Positions 62,552 through 64,000 of a DNA stretch of 64,000 bases are shown piece after piece. Both the position numbers and the translations under genes were made by a program. A model generated the notes under the pieces. The model made no database searches. It was not told where the DNA came from and saw nothing but the letters and a program-made list of their open reading frames with translations. Numbering within the stretch: the stretch's first letter is position 1; each line of letters opens with the position of its first letter. Origin of the DNA: Rhizobium ruizarguesonis (GTDB taxonomy: Bacteria; Pseudomonadota; Alphaproteobacteria; Rhizobiales; Rhizobiaceae); NCBI RefSeq assembly GCF_012349115.1, contig NZ_PQIG01000080.1, forward strand, positions 25,676 through 89,675, written 5' to 3'.

Positions 62552-62679
62552 GGCTGCTGATTCTTGGGAGGATGACGCCATCAACCATGAGAAGGCCGGG
62601 CAATCAAGCCGAGCAATCGCAAATGGTTTCGAGGTGAAAAACGAAATCGTCGCTTAGAGAGCGTTTCCCTGAAGAGAAA

Positions 62680-62764
62680 TGGTGCGGTCGAGAAGACTCG
62701 AACTTCCACGGGTTGCCCCACAGCGACCTCAACGCTGCGCGTCTACCAATTCCGCCACGACCGC
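62680..62764 (-). tRNA. tRNA-Leu (anticodon GAG)
   Basis: 85 nt including an encoded CCA. Acceptor GCGGTCG / CGACCGC, D-arm with GGAATTGGTAGACGC, anticodon stem CAGCG / CGCTG with loop TTGAGGT giving GAG (reads CTC), a short variable arm (GGGGCAACCCG) as expected for a class II tRNA, and T-arm GAAGTTCGAGTCTTC. All stems pair. Confidence 0.95.
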
Positions 62765-62867
62765 ATCGTGGTAGGTGCCGATTTGCGTCGGCGGGGCAGC
62801 ATGTAGCAAAAGCATCTGGGGTGCACAAGGGCGATGTGACAGTTTTTTTGAAAACCGGTCACAGCAT

Positions 62868-62896
62868 TTGAATTGGCCTCGAAACGGGTCCATATA
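62868..62896 (+). promoter_or_regulatory. Candidate lipB promoter
   Basis: TTGAAT (62868-62873) and CATATA (62891-62896) with 17 bp spacing, about 50 bp before lipB. An imperfect palindrome, TGTGAC...GTCACA with inner GTTTT / AAAAC arms, lies just upstream at 62835-62863. Confidence 0.4.
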
Positions 62897-62946
62897 GCTG
62901 TCCTGCCGCCCCTATTTCACAGGCATTTCGGGGAGAGCGGCAAGGA

Positions 62947-63666
62947 ATGGCCATGCTTCGCACTGATCTCGAATTCTCCATGCTTCCCCAACTCGGCACC
63001 CGGCCGGTCCGCTGGCGCATCGCCGATGACCTCGTTCCCTATGAGGAGGCGGTGGAGACGATGGAGCGCGAGGTGGCGGTGATATCGGATGGCGGTGATG
63101 AGCTCGTCTGGCTCGTCGAACATCCGCCGCTCTATACTGCCGGCACCAGCGCCAATAAGAGGGACCTCGTCCAGCCGGACCGTTTTCCGGTCTTTGCGAC
63201 AGGGCGTGGCGGTGAATATACCTATCATGGACCCGGCCAGCGCGTCGCCTATGTCATGCTCGACCTGAAAAGGCGGCGTCAGGACGTGCGCGCCTTCGTT
63301 GCCGCCCTTGAAGACGTCGTCATCCGCACGCTCGACATGATGAATGTGCGCGGTGAGCGACGTGAAGATCGCGTCGGCGTCTGGGTGCGCCGGCCGGAAA
63401 AGCCATTGCTGGCCGATGGGGCGATGGCCGAGGACAAGATCGCCGCTCTCGGCATAAGGCTGCGGAAATGGGTGACCTTCCACGGACTGTCGCTCAACGT
63501 CGATCCCGATCTCGACCATTTCGGCGGCATCGTGCCCTGCGGGATATCAGCCTATGGTGTGACCAGCCTCGTCGATCTTGGCCTGCCGGTGATGATGGCT
63601 GATGTCGATATCCGGCTGCGCACCGCCTTCGAGGCGGTTTTCGGCGAAACGACCGGCGAAATCTGA
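62947..63666 (+). CDS. lipB: Octanoyltransferase
   Basis: 239 residues. Moves the octanoyl group from acyl carrier protein to lipoyl domains, the first step of lipoate attachment for GcvH, pyruvate and 2-oxoglutarate dehydrogenases. Motifs: LVWLVEHPPLYTAGTSANKR, GRGGEYTYHGPGQRVAYVML, the active Lys in KIAALGIRLRKWVTFHGLSL and the active Cys in GGIVPCGISAYGVTSL. The second ATG at 62953 is an alternative start. Confidence 0.95.
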   Translation: MAMLRTDLEFSMLPQLGTRPVRWRIADDLVPYEEAVETMEREVAVISDGGDELVWLVEHPPLYTAGTSANKRDLVQPDRFPVFATGRGGEYTYHGPGQRVAYVMLDLKRRRQDVRAFVAALEDVVIRTLDMMNVRGERREDRVGVWVRRPEKPLLADGAMAEDKIAALGIRLRKWVTFHGLSLNVDPDLDHFGGIVPCGISAYGVTSLVDLGLPVMMADVDIRLRTAFEAVFGETTGEI

Positions 63667-63736
63667 CTGATCGCGGCGACCGGGGCAATTTGTATCGGAA
63701 AGAAAGGCTGGTTTCGGCTTTTCCCAGGGGAACAAT

Positions 63737-63815
63737 GCTTCGTGGAAGTTTTGGCGGTCGCGCAGCGTTGAGGTCGCTGTCGAGGAAGCCTTGGACGTTC
63801 GAGTCTTTCTGCCGT
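63737..63815 (+). pseudogene. Degenerate copy of tRNA-Leu(GAG)
   Basis: On the plus strand this stretch aligns end to end with the tRNA-Leu at 62680-62764, without gaps through the anticodon arm, variable arm and T-loop. The anticodon arm (63761-63780) is 20 of 20 identical, GTTCGAGTCTT of the T-loop is kept, and the D-arm is about 65 percent identical. The acceptor stem no longer pairs and the CCA is gone, so it is a relic, not a functional gene. It lies in inverted orientation about 1 kb from the intact gene. Confidence 0.7.
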
Positions 63816-63926
63816 CAGGCTCGGCAATCGCTTCACCGTCAGATCTGAGCCGGTGTTTTAACCGATAATTAGCGGTGGAAAATATATAGGACACCACAGC
63901 AGTGTGAATATGGAAGTCCGAGGATA

Positions 63927-64000
63927 ATGAGAAAAAAAGCAGCGGCAAGCTGGTCGTTCCTCGATGTGTATTTCGTTCTCGATATTATCGAGAAGGTTCT
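63927..64000 (+). CDS. Start of a gene running off the window (uncertain)
   Basis: ATG 63927 after GAGGATA opens a frame MRKKAAASWSFLDVYFVLDI continuing to the window end. The upstream 40 bp are AT-rich (AATATATAGG), as expected of a promoter. Too little is visible to name a product. Confidence 0.4.
   Translation, partial: MRKKAAASWSFLDVYFVLDIIEKV

Noticed and set aside
63547..63948. A 133-codon minus-strand frame after lipB
   Set aside because: Overlaps lipB and the tRNA relic, with no motifs; not coding-like.

Overview
The window reads as a piece of a Rhizobium chromosome, probably of the R. etli / R. leguminosarum group. This is inferred from the GC-rich alphaproteobacterial codon use, the gene content (pur, suf, gcvTHP, lipB, pccA/pccB, DUF455, DUF2259) and the dispersed palindromes typical of rhizobial genomes. 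No identity search was possible. Almost all of it is ordinary housekeeping DNA packed in short operons on both strands.

Layout. 1-9 kb: purine genes on the minus strand (purC, purS, a KptA/Tpt1 RNA 2'-phosphotransferase, purQ running off the left edge), a PAS-GGDEF-EAL protein, small membrane proteins and purB. 9-17.5 kb: rpe with a DUF2259 protein, an amino-acid-type binding protein, flavin reductase, Nudix hydrolase, RhlE-type helicase, an envelope LytM peptidase, and a DUF455/peroxiredoxin pair. 17.6-28 kb: a giant AsmA-like protein, a trehalose-synthase-like GH13 enzyme, tyrS, anmK, an acyltransferase and an alpha/beta hydrolase. 28-35.5 kb: a complete SUF iron-sulfur operon (cysteine desulfurase, sufB, small ORF, sufC, sufD, sufS, sufT-like, sufA). 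Its promoter carries both an IRO-type (RirA) and an ICE-type (Irr) sequence. 35.5-37.3 kb: a less ordinary stretch with a secreted hypothetical protein, a miniature flagellar-rod-like protein and a gene remnant ending in a strong terminator. 37.3-47.7 kb: a YdeP/FdhF-type molybdopterin oxidoreductase, a GH25 lipoprotein, a tetR-SDR module lying between two copies of the gcvP 3' end, and gcvTHP behind a tandem glycine riboswitch. 47.8-64 kb: copper-handling proteins (including a YcnI-PCuAC fusion), crcB, rluC, a HAD phosphatase, ATP12, pccB, doxX, sugE behind a probable guanidine-II riboswitch, a glutathione-dependent formaldehyde dehydrogenase, pccA, a DMT exporter, tRNA-Leu(GAG), lipB and a decayed second copy of that tRNA.

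How the parts fit. Several pairs are translationally coupled by ATGA/GTGA overlaps (kptA-purQ, rpe-DUF2259, bcp-DUF455, rluC-HAD), and gcvH-gcvP share one base. Glycine cleavage, lipoate attachment (lipB) and one-carbon supply to purine synthesis are linked in metabolism. PccA and PccB, the two subunits of propionyl-CoA carboxylase, are encoded about 4 kb apart on opposite strands.

The observations most worth following are the guanidine-II riboswitch upstream of sugE, the gcvP 3'-end duplication around tetR-SDR with a tRNA-like relic, the degenerate tRNA-Leu copy at the right edge, the dual iron-box suf promoter with an unknown small protein in the operon, and kptA inside the purine operon. 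I found no CRISPR array, intact insertion sequence, prophage or secondary-metabolite cluster.
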